A DNA stretch of 64,000 nucleotides. Source: Bifidobacterium saimiriisciurei. GTDB lineage: Bacteria; Actinomycetota; Actinomycetes; Actinomycetales; Bifidobacteriaceae. Location: NCBI RefSeq assembly GCF_010667655.1, contig NZ_WHZU01000004.1:1-64000 (forward strand), in the 5' to 3' direction. Numbering within the stretch: position 1 is the stretch's first letter; each line of letters starts with the position of its first letter. The position numbers were made by a program, and so were the translations under genes. Below the pieces are notes generated by a model. That model ran no database searches and was not told the origin of the DNA. It worked only from the letters and a program-made list of their open reading frames with translations. Positions 57,264 through 64,000 of the stretch are shown piece by piece.

Positions 57264-57381
57264 TTCGTCAGGATTTTTGCACGAAAGCGCCGTTTATTTG
57301 TCAGGATTTTTGCATGAAAACGGTATTTCGTCGTCTAAATTTTTGCACGAAAATGCCGTTTATTCGTCGGAATTTTTGCAC
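57264..57381 (+). repeat. 33-bp tandem repeat, four units
   Basis: ATTTTTGCA recurs at 57273, 57306, 57339 and 57372, exactly 33 bases apart. The unit continues as CGAAAA-GCCGTTTATTCGTC with a few changes, and the last copy breaks down after ATTTTTGCACC. In one frame it reads as an 11-residue repeat (SGFLHENAVYS), but no ribosome site precedes it. It lies in the 548-base gap 56902-57449 together with the riboswitch. Confidence 0.85.
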
Positions 57382-57449
57382 CGATGCGGGAATATCGGTG
57401 ATGGGTTTTTGATTATCGGAAGAGTCGGAGTACGCAAGGAGATCGGAAT

Positions 57450-57647
57450 ATGGACATGGAGACTCGACGGAAGCTGCAGATGCAGCTGCTTCGCATTGAC
57501 GGACTCAAGGACGAGATAGGGGAGTTGCGGGGCGGTCTGCGGGAGCCTGGCGCCGATGCCGAGGCCATTACGGCGCAAATTGCACAACTGCAAGACGAGA
57601 TCGACCGGATTCATGAGACGGTCGAACGGGCGAAACGCGGCGAATAG
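57450..57647 (+). CDS. Small coiled-coil protein
   Basis: This 65-residue protein is not recognised. It is almost wholly helical and charged, with heptad-like leucine and isoleucine spacing (LQMQLLRIDGLKDEIGELRG and ITAQIAQLQDEIDRIHETVE) broken by a Gly-rich turn, so a helical hairpin is likely. AAGGAGATCGGAAT gives a good start at 57450. It stands between the 33-bp repeat and the phn operon with no partner gene. Confidence 0.6.
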   Translation: MDMETRRKLQMQLLRIDGLKDEIGELRGGLREPGADAEAITAQIAQLQDEIDRIHETVERAKRGE

Positions 57648-57671
57648 GAGCGTGCGGCCGATAGGACTCGC

Positions 57672-57800
57672 GATTACTCACCAATATGGACGTAAAGCCG
57701 GTTGCTCACTGTTTCCGGACGCGACACGCCGATGGAACGGGCTGTACGTGGCGGAAAATAGTGAGCGACCGGCTTGGTGGCGGATTTGGTGAGTTACCAG
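57672..57800. other. Interrupted inverted repeat with a third partial copy
   Basis: ACTCACCAA...AAGCCGGTTGCTCACT...TTCCG at 57676-57717 is mirrored by CGGAAAATAGTGAGC...CCGGCTTGGTGG and TTTGGTGAGT at 57752-57794. Arms of about 45 bases agree at roughly 80 percent by eye. GCTCACCAAATCGGTTGG at 57812 adds a third partial copy. It lies downstream of phnX and could be a terminator-like structure or a remnant repeat. Confidence 0.5.
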
Positions 57801-57840
57801 GGGAGCCGGTGTGCTCACCAAATCGGTTGGTCGCGGGAAA

Positions 57841-58623
57841 TCAGGCGATCTGGGCGATCAGGGTCGGCAGCTCGGCCATCGTGTTGATGACGGCGTCGGC
57901 GCCGGCCTCGGTGAACGCGGCCTTCGCCTTCGCACGGGCCTCGGCCTTCTCGGCTTCGGACAGCGCCTCGAACTCCTCCTGGCTCAGCGCCAGCTGCGAG
58001 CTGCCCTCGACCACGCCGATCGTGAACACACCCGCGTTCTTGCCCTCGCGGATGTCGGACAGCGTATCGCCGACCTTGGCGGCCGCGTGCACGGAGGAGA
58101 CGCCCAGCTTCTCAAGGTTCCTGAAGATCATGTACGGGTAGGGGCGGCCGAAGCCGTTCGTGCCGTCCGGGCTGATCCAGAAGTCCGGGGCGTAGCCGTT
58201 CTCCTTGGCCTTCGGTACCACGATGTCCATCATCTTGTCGGTGTAGCCCGTGGTCGAACCGATCTTCAGACCGGCCTCGCGCAGCGCGGCCACCGCATCA
58301 AGCACACCCGGCTTCGGGTCGGTGTAGCCGTCCAGAATCGACAGCAGCTTCGGCTCGAAATGCGCGTACACGTCATCCACGTCCTTGTCGGTGGGGGCGT
58401 GGCCGTGCTCGTCCTCCCATGCGCGGGCGATGCGCTCCATGTGCAGCATCGTGTTGATGTGGTCGTGCTTGAGCATGCCCATCGGCTTGCGGGTCTCCGC
58501 CATCGTCGGATCGATGCCGAACTCGCGGAACGCCTCCTGGAAGGCGCGGACGGGGGCGAAGCAGCCGTAGTCGACGGTGGTGCCGGCCCAATCGAAGATG
58601 ACGGCCTCAAAACGGTTGGTCAT
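57841..58623 (-). CDS. phnX: Phosphonoacetaldehyde hydrolase (phosphonatase)
   Basis: This 260-residue HAD-superfamily enzyme has the nucleophile motif FDWAGTTVDYG near the N-terminus, the Schiff-base lysine region RKPMGMLKHDHI, GSTTGYTDKMM and the acidic GDTLSDIREGKNAG motif. It cleaves phosphonoacetaldehyde into acetaldehyde and phosphate, the last step of 2-aminoethylphosphonate breakdown. AAAAAGGAAAC supports the start at 58623; the frame extends to 58662 without a better site. It follows phnW after a 235-base gap with a large hairpin. Confidence 0.94.
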   Translation of the reverse strand: MTNRFEAVIFDWAGTTVDYGCFAPVRAFQEAFREFGIDPTMAETRKPMGMLKHDHINTMLHMERIARAWEDEHGHAPTDKDVDDVYAHFEPKLLSILDGYTDPKPGVLDAVAALREAGLKIGSTTGYTDKMMDIVVPKAKENGYAPDFWISPDGTNGFGRPYPYMIFRNLEKLGVSSVHAAAKVGDTLSDIREGKNAGVFTIGVVEGSSQLALSQEEFEALSEAEKAEARAKAKAAFTEAGADAVINTMAELPTLIAQIA

Positions 58624-58685
58624 AGTGATGTTTCCTTTTTGCTGGTTTGTTGATGATGTCATGTAACGCGCGGTAGGCCGGAGTC

Positions 58686-58800
58686 GAGATTGGCACCCTT
58701 GTTCGACACACTCAAGGCCGTTCGGCCTCGCTCCGTCGTTTGCTACGCAAAGCGTAGCAAACGACTTCGCTGCTTACGGTCGAACAAGGGTGCCAATCTC
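58686..58800. other. 115-base cruciform element between phnW and phnX
   Basis: A perfect outer stem of 22 bp (58686-58707 with 58779-58800) encloses a perfect inner stem, GTCGTTTGCTACGC (58735-58748) with its complement at 58752-58765, and a small AGGCCGTTCGGCCT hairpin at 58714-58728. A separate CCCGGCC hairpin at 58823-58847 follows phnW. It may be an intercistronic attenuator, a processing signal or a small mobile repeat. Confidence 0.7.
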
Positions 58801-58858
58801 TCCAGAGGATTCCACGTTGATGCCCGGCCTGTTTTGATCGGGCCGGGGAGCGGGAGGG

Positions 58859-60067
58859 TCAGGCGGCGAGCTTGACGCCCATGGGGGCGGCGGCCTTGAT
58901 GGGCTCGCCGGCCTTGTCCATGGCGGCGATGGCGGCCGGCACGGAGGCCGAGCCGGTGGCGGCCTCAAGCAGGCCGCGTTCGCCCATGTACATGGCCAGC
59001 AGCTCGGTAACCTTCTCGATGTCGTCGGCGTAGATCTCGCCGATGTTGCCCAGACGGAACGTGTCCTCGTTCGTCAGCTTGCCCGGGTAGATGGCGTAGC
59101 CGCGCTCCTTGATGAACTCGTACATGTCGTGGAAGTCGAAGCTCGTGCCCTTCGGGTAGAGGAACGTCGTGATGATCGGGCCCTGATGATCGGCGAGGAA
59201 CGTGGAGAAGCCCAGCGCCTTCATGCGGGCGATCAGCAGGTCGTTGTTCAGCTGGTAGCGGGCCGAACGCACGGGGATGCCGCCCTCCTCGAACATCTCG
59301 TCAAGCGCCTTGGAGAAGGCGAGCACCACGTGCGTCGGCGAGGTGTAGCGCCACTTGCCGTTCGCCTTCTCCAGCGTGTTCCACTGGTCCCACAGGTCCA
59401 GTGACAGGCTGCGGGCCTTGCCCTTCGAGGCCTCGAGCTTCGCCTTGTTGCAGATGATGAAGCTGAAGCCGGGCACGCCCTGGATGCACTTGTTGGCCGA
59501 GGAGACGATGAAGTCGATGCCCCAGTCGGCCACCGGGATGTCCACGCCGCCGAAGGAGCTCATCGCATCCACCATGAACGTCTTGCCGTGCGCCTTGACG
59601 ACCTTCGCCACGGCCTGGATGTCGTTGAGCAGTCCGGACGTGGTCTCGGAGTGGATCATCGACACATGCGTGATCGACGGATCGGCGTCGAGGTACTCGG
59701 CCACCTTCTTGGCATCCGGGATGCGGTCGTACGGCTCGGCGTACTGCGTGTACGCGATGCCCGCGTGCTCGCAGATCTTCACCTGACGGTCGCCGTAGGC
59801 GCCGTTCGTGCACAGCAGCACCTTCTCATCCTTGCCGACCACCGAGGTCAGCACGCTCTCCACGCCGAACGTGCCGGAGCCCTGCATGACCACGACGGTG
59901 TACTCCTGCGGATCGCAGTGCGCGAGCTCGAGCAGCTGGCGGCGGATCTTCTGCGTGATCTGCTGGTAGTCCTCGTCCCACGTGCAGTGGTCGAAGAGCA
60001 TCTCCTCCTTGACCGTTCGGGTCGTGGTCAGCGGTCCGGGGGTGAGCAGCTTGTATTCGTTGGTCAT
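58859..60067 (-). CDS. phnW: 2-aminoethylphosphonate:pyruvate transaminase
   Basis: This 402-residue PLP enzyme opens with NEYKLLTPGPLTTTRTVKEE, the hallmark of PhnW, and has MQGSGTFGVESVL, HSETTSGLLNDI, VDAMSSFGGVDIPV and the PLP lysine in SSANKCIQGVPGFSF. It converts aminoethylphosphonate and pyruvate to phosphonoacetaldehyde and alanine. GAAGGAACAACA precedes the ATG. It lies between the transporter genes and phnX. About 30 extra residues at the C-terminus (after the LLAMYMGERG helix) are Ala-rich and not typical. Confidence 0.95.
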   Translation of the reverse strand: MTNEYKLLTPGPLTTTRTVKEEMLFDHCTWDEDYQQITQKIRRQLLELAHCDPQEYTVVVMQGSGTFGVESVLTSVVGKDEKVLLCTNGAYGDRQVKICEHAGIAYTQYAEPYDRIPDAKKVAEYLDADPSITHVSMIHSETTSGLLNDIQAVAKVVKAHGKTFMVDAMSSFGGVDIPVADWGIDFIVSSANKCIQGVPGFSFIICNKAKLEASKGKARSLSLDLWDQWNTLEKANGKWRYTSPTHVVLAFSKALDEMFEEGGIPVRSARYQLNNDLLIARMKALGFSTFLADHQGPIITTFLYPKGTSFDFHDMYEFIKERGYAIYPGKLTNEDTFRLGNIGEIYADDIEKVTELLAMYMGERGLLEAATGSASVPAAIAAMDKAGEPIKAAAPMGVKLAA

Positions 60068-60149
60068 TGTTGTTCCTTCTCTATTGGTTGGTTGAATTAT
60101 GGGATGAAAGGTTGGGCTGTGCGGGAGGGCTGCCTTCGAAGGGTCAGCC

Positions 60150-62984
60150 CTACTTGGCTGCGCGCTTGCAGGCCTCGGAGAAGTCCTGGTGCTGTTGCAG
60201 CAGGTCCACCGTCAGCGGCTTGTCGAAGGTCTTCGGATACTTCGAGCCGTTGGCCGGTTCCTTCTCGCCCTGGTAGAGCGGCGTCGGATATGTCTCGAGC
60301 AGTTCCTTGCGGCCCTGGTCGATGATCACGCCCGCCATCTTCTGCGCCAGAGGATTGGTCTTGGAGCCCTTGTCGAGCACCGCCACCGATTCGGTCAGCG
60401 AGTAGTTGCCCTCGGTCGGGTCCACGTAGTCGATGGGCAGACCCTTCTTCTTGTCGGCCGCGGCCTGATGCCTCAGACCGAATCCGACGGCCACCTCGCC
60501 CGAACGCACGGACTTGAGCGGGCCGGAACCGGACTGTTCAAGATGCGGGCCGGCGTTCCTGTAGATGTCGGTCAGGATCTGCTTGCCCTCGTCGCCGGTG
60601 CCGTAGGCGCCCACGATGGCCTGCACCATGAGCCAGCCAGTGGAGGAGCCCTCCATGTCGGGCACGGAGATCAGGCCCTTGTACTTCGGGTCGGCGAGGT
60701 CCTTGAAGCTCGTCGGCACGGGCACGCCGGCCTGCTTGATGGCCTCGGTGTTGTAGAAGATCGCGCCCTCCTGGGCGGTGGTCGGGCGGCGGTAGTCCGG
60801 CGCCTTGGTGTTCACGTTCGTGTTCAGCAGCCTCGACTTCACGTCGGTGAGCGGCTGGAACATGTGGTTGCGCTCCTGGGCGGAGTCCACGTAGTAGGAG
60901 CTCATGGTGATCATGTCGGCCTCGAGGCTCCTGCCCTCGGCCAGCATCTTGCCGCCGAGCTCGGAGGTGCCGAAGCCCTGCATGATGTACTTGCCCTTGT
61001 AGCCGTTGTTGTCGAGCGCGTGCTCGAACGCGGCCACGGCCTCGTCGTCGGCGTTCGTGTAGATGACGACCTGCTGGCTGGCGGCGGCGGTGCCGGAGAA
61101 GGCGCCGAAGCCGAAGGCCACGAGAATCGCGGCGGCCACGCCGGAGGCGATGCCCGTCACCACGTTGCGGTTGCGCGAACGCGGGTTGATGGGAGGCAGT
61201 GCGAAGCTGCCGGCGGCGACCTGCTCGGTCGTCCTGCGGGCGCCCTGCTTCACGGTGGCGGCCGCGGCCTCGGTGGCCTTGACCTTCACCGGCTTCTTGC
61301 GGGTGGCGAAGGCGATGACGCCCTTGACCACGAGGTTCGTCACGAGGATGAGCAGCGACAGGGCGAAGATGTCGTCGAACTTGGCGAGGTGCTGGAGCGC
61401 GGAGATCTTCGTGGTGATGACCTGCGTCTTGGCGCCGGTGAGGAACACCACCGCGGAGATGGTGACCATGGCGTTCACGAAGTAATAGCCGAACACCTGC
61501 AGCACGGTGGGCCACGCGTTCGGCGTGACCACGCGCACGATGGTCTTGAACCAGCTGTCGCCCATGAGCTTGGCCGTGGTCTCCCACGAGGCGTTCATCT
61601 TCGACAGCGAGTCCTTCATCATCTGGTACGGGGTGGCGAAGTAGTGGATCATGTTCGCGATGATGAGGATCCAGAAGGTGTTCTGCATCGGCGTGCCGCT
61701 GAACGCGAACAGGAACGCGATGCCGAGCACCATGCCCGGCACGGTGTTGATGATGGAGCTGATGGAGTCCACGAACCGCTTGGCGGCGGCCGGCAGCTTC
61801 GAGCGCGACGTCACCAGGGCGGCGGCGTAGGCGAACACGCAGCCGAGGATGGCGGTCATCACGGCCACGTACACCGAGTTGGTGAACACGGCCGTCAGCT
61901 CGGAGTCGGCGAAGATGCCGGTGATGTGGCTGAGCGTGAAGTTCAGCTTGAACGGCCACATCTCGACGAACGGGATGAGCAGGATCACGGCGAACACGCT
62001 CAGCACGCACACGAGCACGACCACGGAGGCGACGGCGCAGAACGTGTCGCGCTTCCTGCCTTCCGGCAGGTCGATCTGCGAGACCTTGGAGTAGCGGATT
62101 GAGTACTTCTCGAGGATCGTCATCAGGATGATGGAGATGATCGACGGGATGAGCATGAACACGGCGATGACGGCGCCACGGTTGAAGTTCGGGATGGAGC
62201 CGAGCATCTGGTTGAACAGCGTCATGGCCAGCACATCGTAGGTGCCGCCCACGGAGGTCGGGATGCCGTAATCGGTGAAGCTCAGGAAGAAGCTCTGGAT
62301 GAACGCCACGCACATCGTGCCGATGAGCGGGCGCACGGTCGTCATGAAGAACGTCTTGACGTGGCTGTCGCCCATGATGTGGGAGACGATGATGAACTTC
62401 TTGTCGACGAACTGGAACGAGTTGTTGATGAGCAGGAAGCAGGTCGGCAGCGTGTAGATGACGTAGCCGATGAGCAGGCCGTTGAACCCGTAGATGTCGA
62501 ACAGCTGGTGGCCGAACAGCTTGGTGATCAGGCCCTCCTTGCCGAATGAGTAGATGATGGCGAAGCCGTACGTGATGGTCGGCAGCAGCATCGGCACCTG
62601 CGTGAGCAGGGCGATGGCCTTCTTGAACTTCGGCGGCAGGTTCGTGCAGTTGACGGCGTAGGCCAGCAGGAACGCCAGCAGCATGGCCACGAGGGCGGCG
62701 GCCGCGGCGACCTTGAGGCTGTTGAACACGGAGGTGAGGAACTCGGGCCGTGCGAGGATGGCCGCGTAGTTCTCCATGGTGGCCGCGCCGCTTCCGGTCT
62801 GGAACGACTTGGCGAGCACGAGGATCATCGGCACCACCAGGAAGATGGCGAAGATGACGGTGACGGCGACGAGCAGGGCGGTCAGCTCGGGCTGCCGCGG
62901 CTTCATCGGGCGGGGTTCGTGGTTTTTGATCTCAGGCGCGATGTTCGGCAATTGCTTGCCGGCCTGAATGGATTCGACGCTCAT
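60150..62984 (-). CDS. Fused phosphonate ABC permease and substrate-binding protein
   Basis: This 944-residue protein joins two functions usually on separate chains. Residues 35-580 are a double-length Fbp/PhnUV-type permease with about 12 helices and two EAA-like loops (FIIVSHIMGDSHVKTFFMTT and TAKLMGDSWFKTIVRVVTPN). After a polar linker, a helix near 613-635 (GIASGVAAAILVAFGFGAFS) can act as a tether, and residues 640-944 form an SBP_bac_6-type binding protein (VVIYTNADDEAVAAFEHALD, ISVPDMEGSSTGWLMVQAIV). The binding domain would stay attached at the outer membrane face of the permease. Context with phnW and phnX points to 2-aminoethylphosphonate. The frame is unbroken. Confidence 0.88.
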   Translation of the reverse strand: MSVESIQAGKQLPNIAPEIKNHEPRPMKPRQPELTALLVAVTVIFAIFLVVPMILVLAKSFQTGSGAATMENYAAILARPEFLTSVFNSLKVAAAAALVAMLLAFLLAYAVNCTNLPPKFKKAIALLTQVPMLLPTITYGFAIIYSFGKEGLITKLFGHQLFDIYGFNGLLIGYVIYTLPTCFLLINNSFQFVDKKFIIVSHIMGDSHVKTFFMTTVRPLIGTMCVAFIQSFFLSFTDYGIPTSVGGTYDVLAMTLFNQMLGSIPNFNRGAVIAVFMLIPSIISIILMTILEKYSIRYSKVSQIDLPEGRKRDTFCAVASVVVLVCVLSVFAVILLIPFVEMWPFKLNFTLSHITGIFADSELTAVFTNSVYVAVMTAILGCVFAYAAALVTSRSKLPAAAKRFVDSISSIINTVPGMVLGIAFLFAFSGTPMQNTFWILIIANMIHYFATPYQMMKDSLSKMNASWETTAKLMGDSWFKTIVRVVTPNAWPTVLQVFGYYFVNAMVTISAVVFLTGAKTQVITTKISALQHLAKFDDIFALSLLILVTNLVVKGVIAFATRKKPVKVKATEAAAATVKQGARRTTEQVAAGSFALPPINPRSRNRNVVTGIASGVAAAILVAFGFGAFSGTAAASQQVVIYTNADDEAVAAFEHALDNNGYKGKYIMQGFGTSELGGKMLAEGRSLEADMITMSSYYVDSAQERNHMFQPLTDVKSRLLNTNVNTKAPDYRRPTTAQEGAIFYNTEAIKQAGVPVPTSFKDLADPKYKGLISVPDMEGSSTGWLMVQAIVGAYGTGDEGKQILTDIYRNAGPHLEQSGSGPLKSVRSGEVAVGFGLRHQAAADKKKGLPIDYVDPTEGNYSLTESVAVLDKGSKTNPLAQKMAGVIIDQGRKELLETYPTPLYQGEKEPANGSKYPKTFDKPLTVDLLQQHQDFSEACKRAAK

Positions 62985-62986
62985 GC

Positions 62987-63778
62987 TCAGGCCTCCTGTC
63001 CGGCGAGGGCGGGCTGCTTGGCGGCGGGGGAGCCGTCCTCGTTGAACAGCGTGTAGATGTTGTTGCGCTTGACCTCCAGCTGGTGGAGGATGAACTTGCG
63101 CACGAACTCGCTGGCCGGATGGTGGATGATGTCGTCGGGCGAGGCGAACTGGGCGATCCTGCCCTGGTTGAGGATCAGTACCTTGTCGCTCATCGTGCAG
63201 GCCTCCTCGGGATCGTGGGTGACCATGATCGTGGTGAGGTTGTACTGGTTGACGATCTGCTTGATCTTCGACTTGATGGACTCCTTGATGACGCCGTCCA
63301 GTGCGGAGAGCGGCTCGTCGAGCAGCAGCAGCTTCGGCTTCATCACCAGCGTGCGGGCGAGGGCCACGCGCTGCTTCTGGCCGCCGGAGAGCTCGTCGAT
63401 CTTCTTGGTCAGATGCTCCTCGAGACCGAGCAGCGAGATCATCTCCTTGATCTCCTTCTCGGTGGAGATGCCGGGGTTGTTCTTCAGACCGTACGTGATG
63501 TTCTCGTAGGCGTTGAGGTTCGGGAACAGCGCGTAGTCCTGGAACACGATGTTGAATCCGCGCTTCTCCATCGGCACGTTCGTCAGGTCCTCGCCGTTGT
63601 AGACGATCTGCCCGCTGGTCGGCTGCGAGATACCGAGGATGATGTTCAGCAGCGTGGTCTTGCCGCCGCCGGAAGGACCGAGGATCGACATGATCTGGCC
63701 GTCCCCAATGGCCAGTGAGATGCCGTTGAGCACATGGGTGTCACCAAACGACTTGGTGATGTCCTTGAGTTCCAACAT
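62987..63778 (-). CDS. Phosphonate ABC transporter ATPase
   Basis: This 263-residue ATPase has Walker A GPSGGGKTT, Q-loop VFQDYALFPN, signature LSGGQKQRVALAR, Walker B LLLLDEPLSALD and switch MVTHDPEEAC, as in Fbp/Pot-type importers (FbpC or PhnT class). It begins the leftward operon ATPase, permease-binding protein, phnW, phnX; only two bases separate it from the permease gene. TGAAAGGCAACATC supports the start at 63778. The C-terminal extension of about 30 residues is short, without a clear TOBE domain. Confidence 0.92.
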   Translation of the reverse strand: MLELKDITKSFGDTHVLNGISLAIGDGQIMSILGPSGGGKTTLLNIILGISQPTSGQIVYNGEDLTNVPMEKRGFNIVFQDYALFPNLNAYENITYGLKNNPGISTEKEIKEMISLLGLEEHLTKKIDELSGGQKQRVALARTLVMKPKLLLLDEPLSALDGVIKESIKSKIKQIVNQYNLTTIMVTHDPEEACTMSDKVLILNQGRIAQFASPDDIIHHPASEFVRKFILHQLEVKRNNIYTLFNEDGSPAAKQPALAGQEA

Positions 63779-63967
63779 GATGTTGCCTTTCACGGAACAT
63801 TGACCGGTTCCGCACGGTGTGATGGTCTGTATGTCTTTACTGCAAAATTCGTGACTTACACATGTTCATTTGTATGGAGATCAGGTGTTTCCCCGACTTC
63901 CTCTACGATTCTGGCATCGAAATCGGCGGCGATGGGAGGCCTGCGCTGAAGCTTTGAGGAAACCAAG

Positions 63968-64000
63968 GTGAACAGCAAACGAACTTACGCGTCGAGCATG
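63968..64000 (+). CDS. Possible start of a rightward gene (cut by window end)
   Basis: GTG at 63968 follows GAGGA at 63956-63960 and opens a frame without stop to the window edge (VNSKRTYASSM). It is divergent from the phn operon, so a regulator would be typical, but 11 codons cannot show identity. The 189-base stretch before it should hold both promoters. Confidence 0.3.
   Translation, partial: MNSKRTYASSM

Noticed and set aside
57264..57381. Considered as a CRISPR array.
   Set aside because: Units follow each other at 33 bases with no spacers, and no cas gene is near.
57226..57519. A 97-codon plus-strand frame through the 33-bp repeats.
   Set aside because: It has no ribosome site and overlaps the better supported coiled-coil gene starting at 57450.

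Overview
The window is high-GC Gram-positive chromosome that fits Bifidobacterium. Supporting signs are a type I glutamine synthetase next to DUF4191 and DUF3043 membrane proteins and a dihydrolipoamide dehydrogenase, LacI-type control of carbohydrate genes through ATCGAT operators, GPH sugar symport, strong AAGGAGG ribosome sites, and GC-ending codons. The species cannot be named from the sequence alone.

Region 1 (1-22.6 kb) is a plant cell wall glycan locus. It holds a GH28 polygalacturonase-like enzyme, a protein built from two rhamnose-mutarotase-like halves, three SGNH esterases (one rhamnogalacturonan acetylesterase-like with an Fn3-like tail), an alpha/beta esterase, a GH115 alpha-glucuronidase, an exo-rhamnogalacturonan-lyase-like (YetA/PcRGLX, PL26-type) protein, a GPH transporter, a 1601-residue GH2 beta-galactosidase and two LacI regulators. 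None of the enzymes shows a signal peptide. The picture is import of acetylated, glucuronate- and galactose-bearing rhamnogalacturonan or xylan oligosaccharides, then deacetylation and trimming in the cytoplasm.

Region 2 (22.6-27.5 kb) has an APC amino acid permease, tRNA-Asn(GTT), an ABC-F protein and a small cysteine-rich membrane protein.

Region 3 (about 27.6-45.5 kb) is an integrated, mobilizable and probably self-replicating element between glnA and what looks like the glnA terminator hairpin. From left to right it carries a tyrosine integrase, an SF3-helicase replication protein, MobC- and MobA-like relaxosome genes, an island (35.0-42.6 kb) with a complete type I restriction-modification operon led by a 50-residue ribbon-helix-helix protein, a serine recombinase, a DUF4192 protein, an ArdA antirestriction protein and an excisionase-like HTH protein. 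Two features stand out. The specificity gene hsdS is broken at an (AG)7 tract, where loss of one AG unit restores a 528-residue two-domain subunit, which is a likely phase-variation switch. The island is also bracketed by two roughly 285-bp divergent copies of a GGAACC-rich array in inverted orientation. Each array has two CGTTGnnATTTCAACG-type palindromes that resemble the element's att core, and each lies between convergent genes.

Region 4 (45.5-55.4 kb) has glnA, DUF4191, lpd, DUF3043 and an M20 dipeptidase, then a LuxE-LuxC-SDR operon with no luciferase. Region 5 (55.5-57.5 kb) has an NCS2 nucleobase-type permease preceded by a TPP riboswitch, which suggests a thiamine-precursor transporter, and a 33-bp tandem repeat. 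Region 6 (57.8-63.8 kb) is a 2-aminoethylphosphonate operon: ATPase, a permease fused to its substrate-binding protein, PhnW and PhnX, with a large hairpin between phnW and phnX. The window ends at the possible start of a rightward gene.
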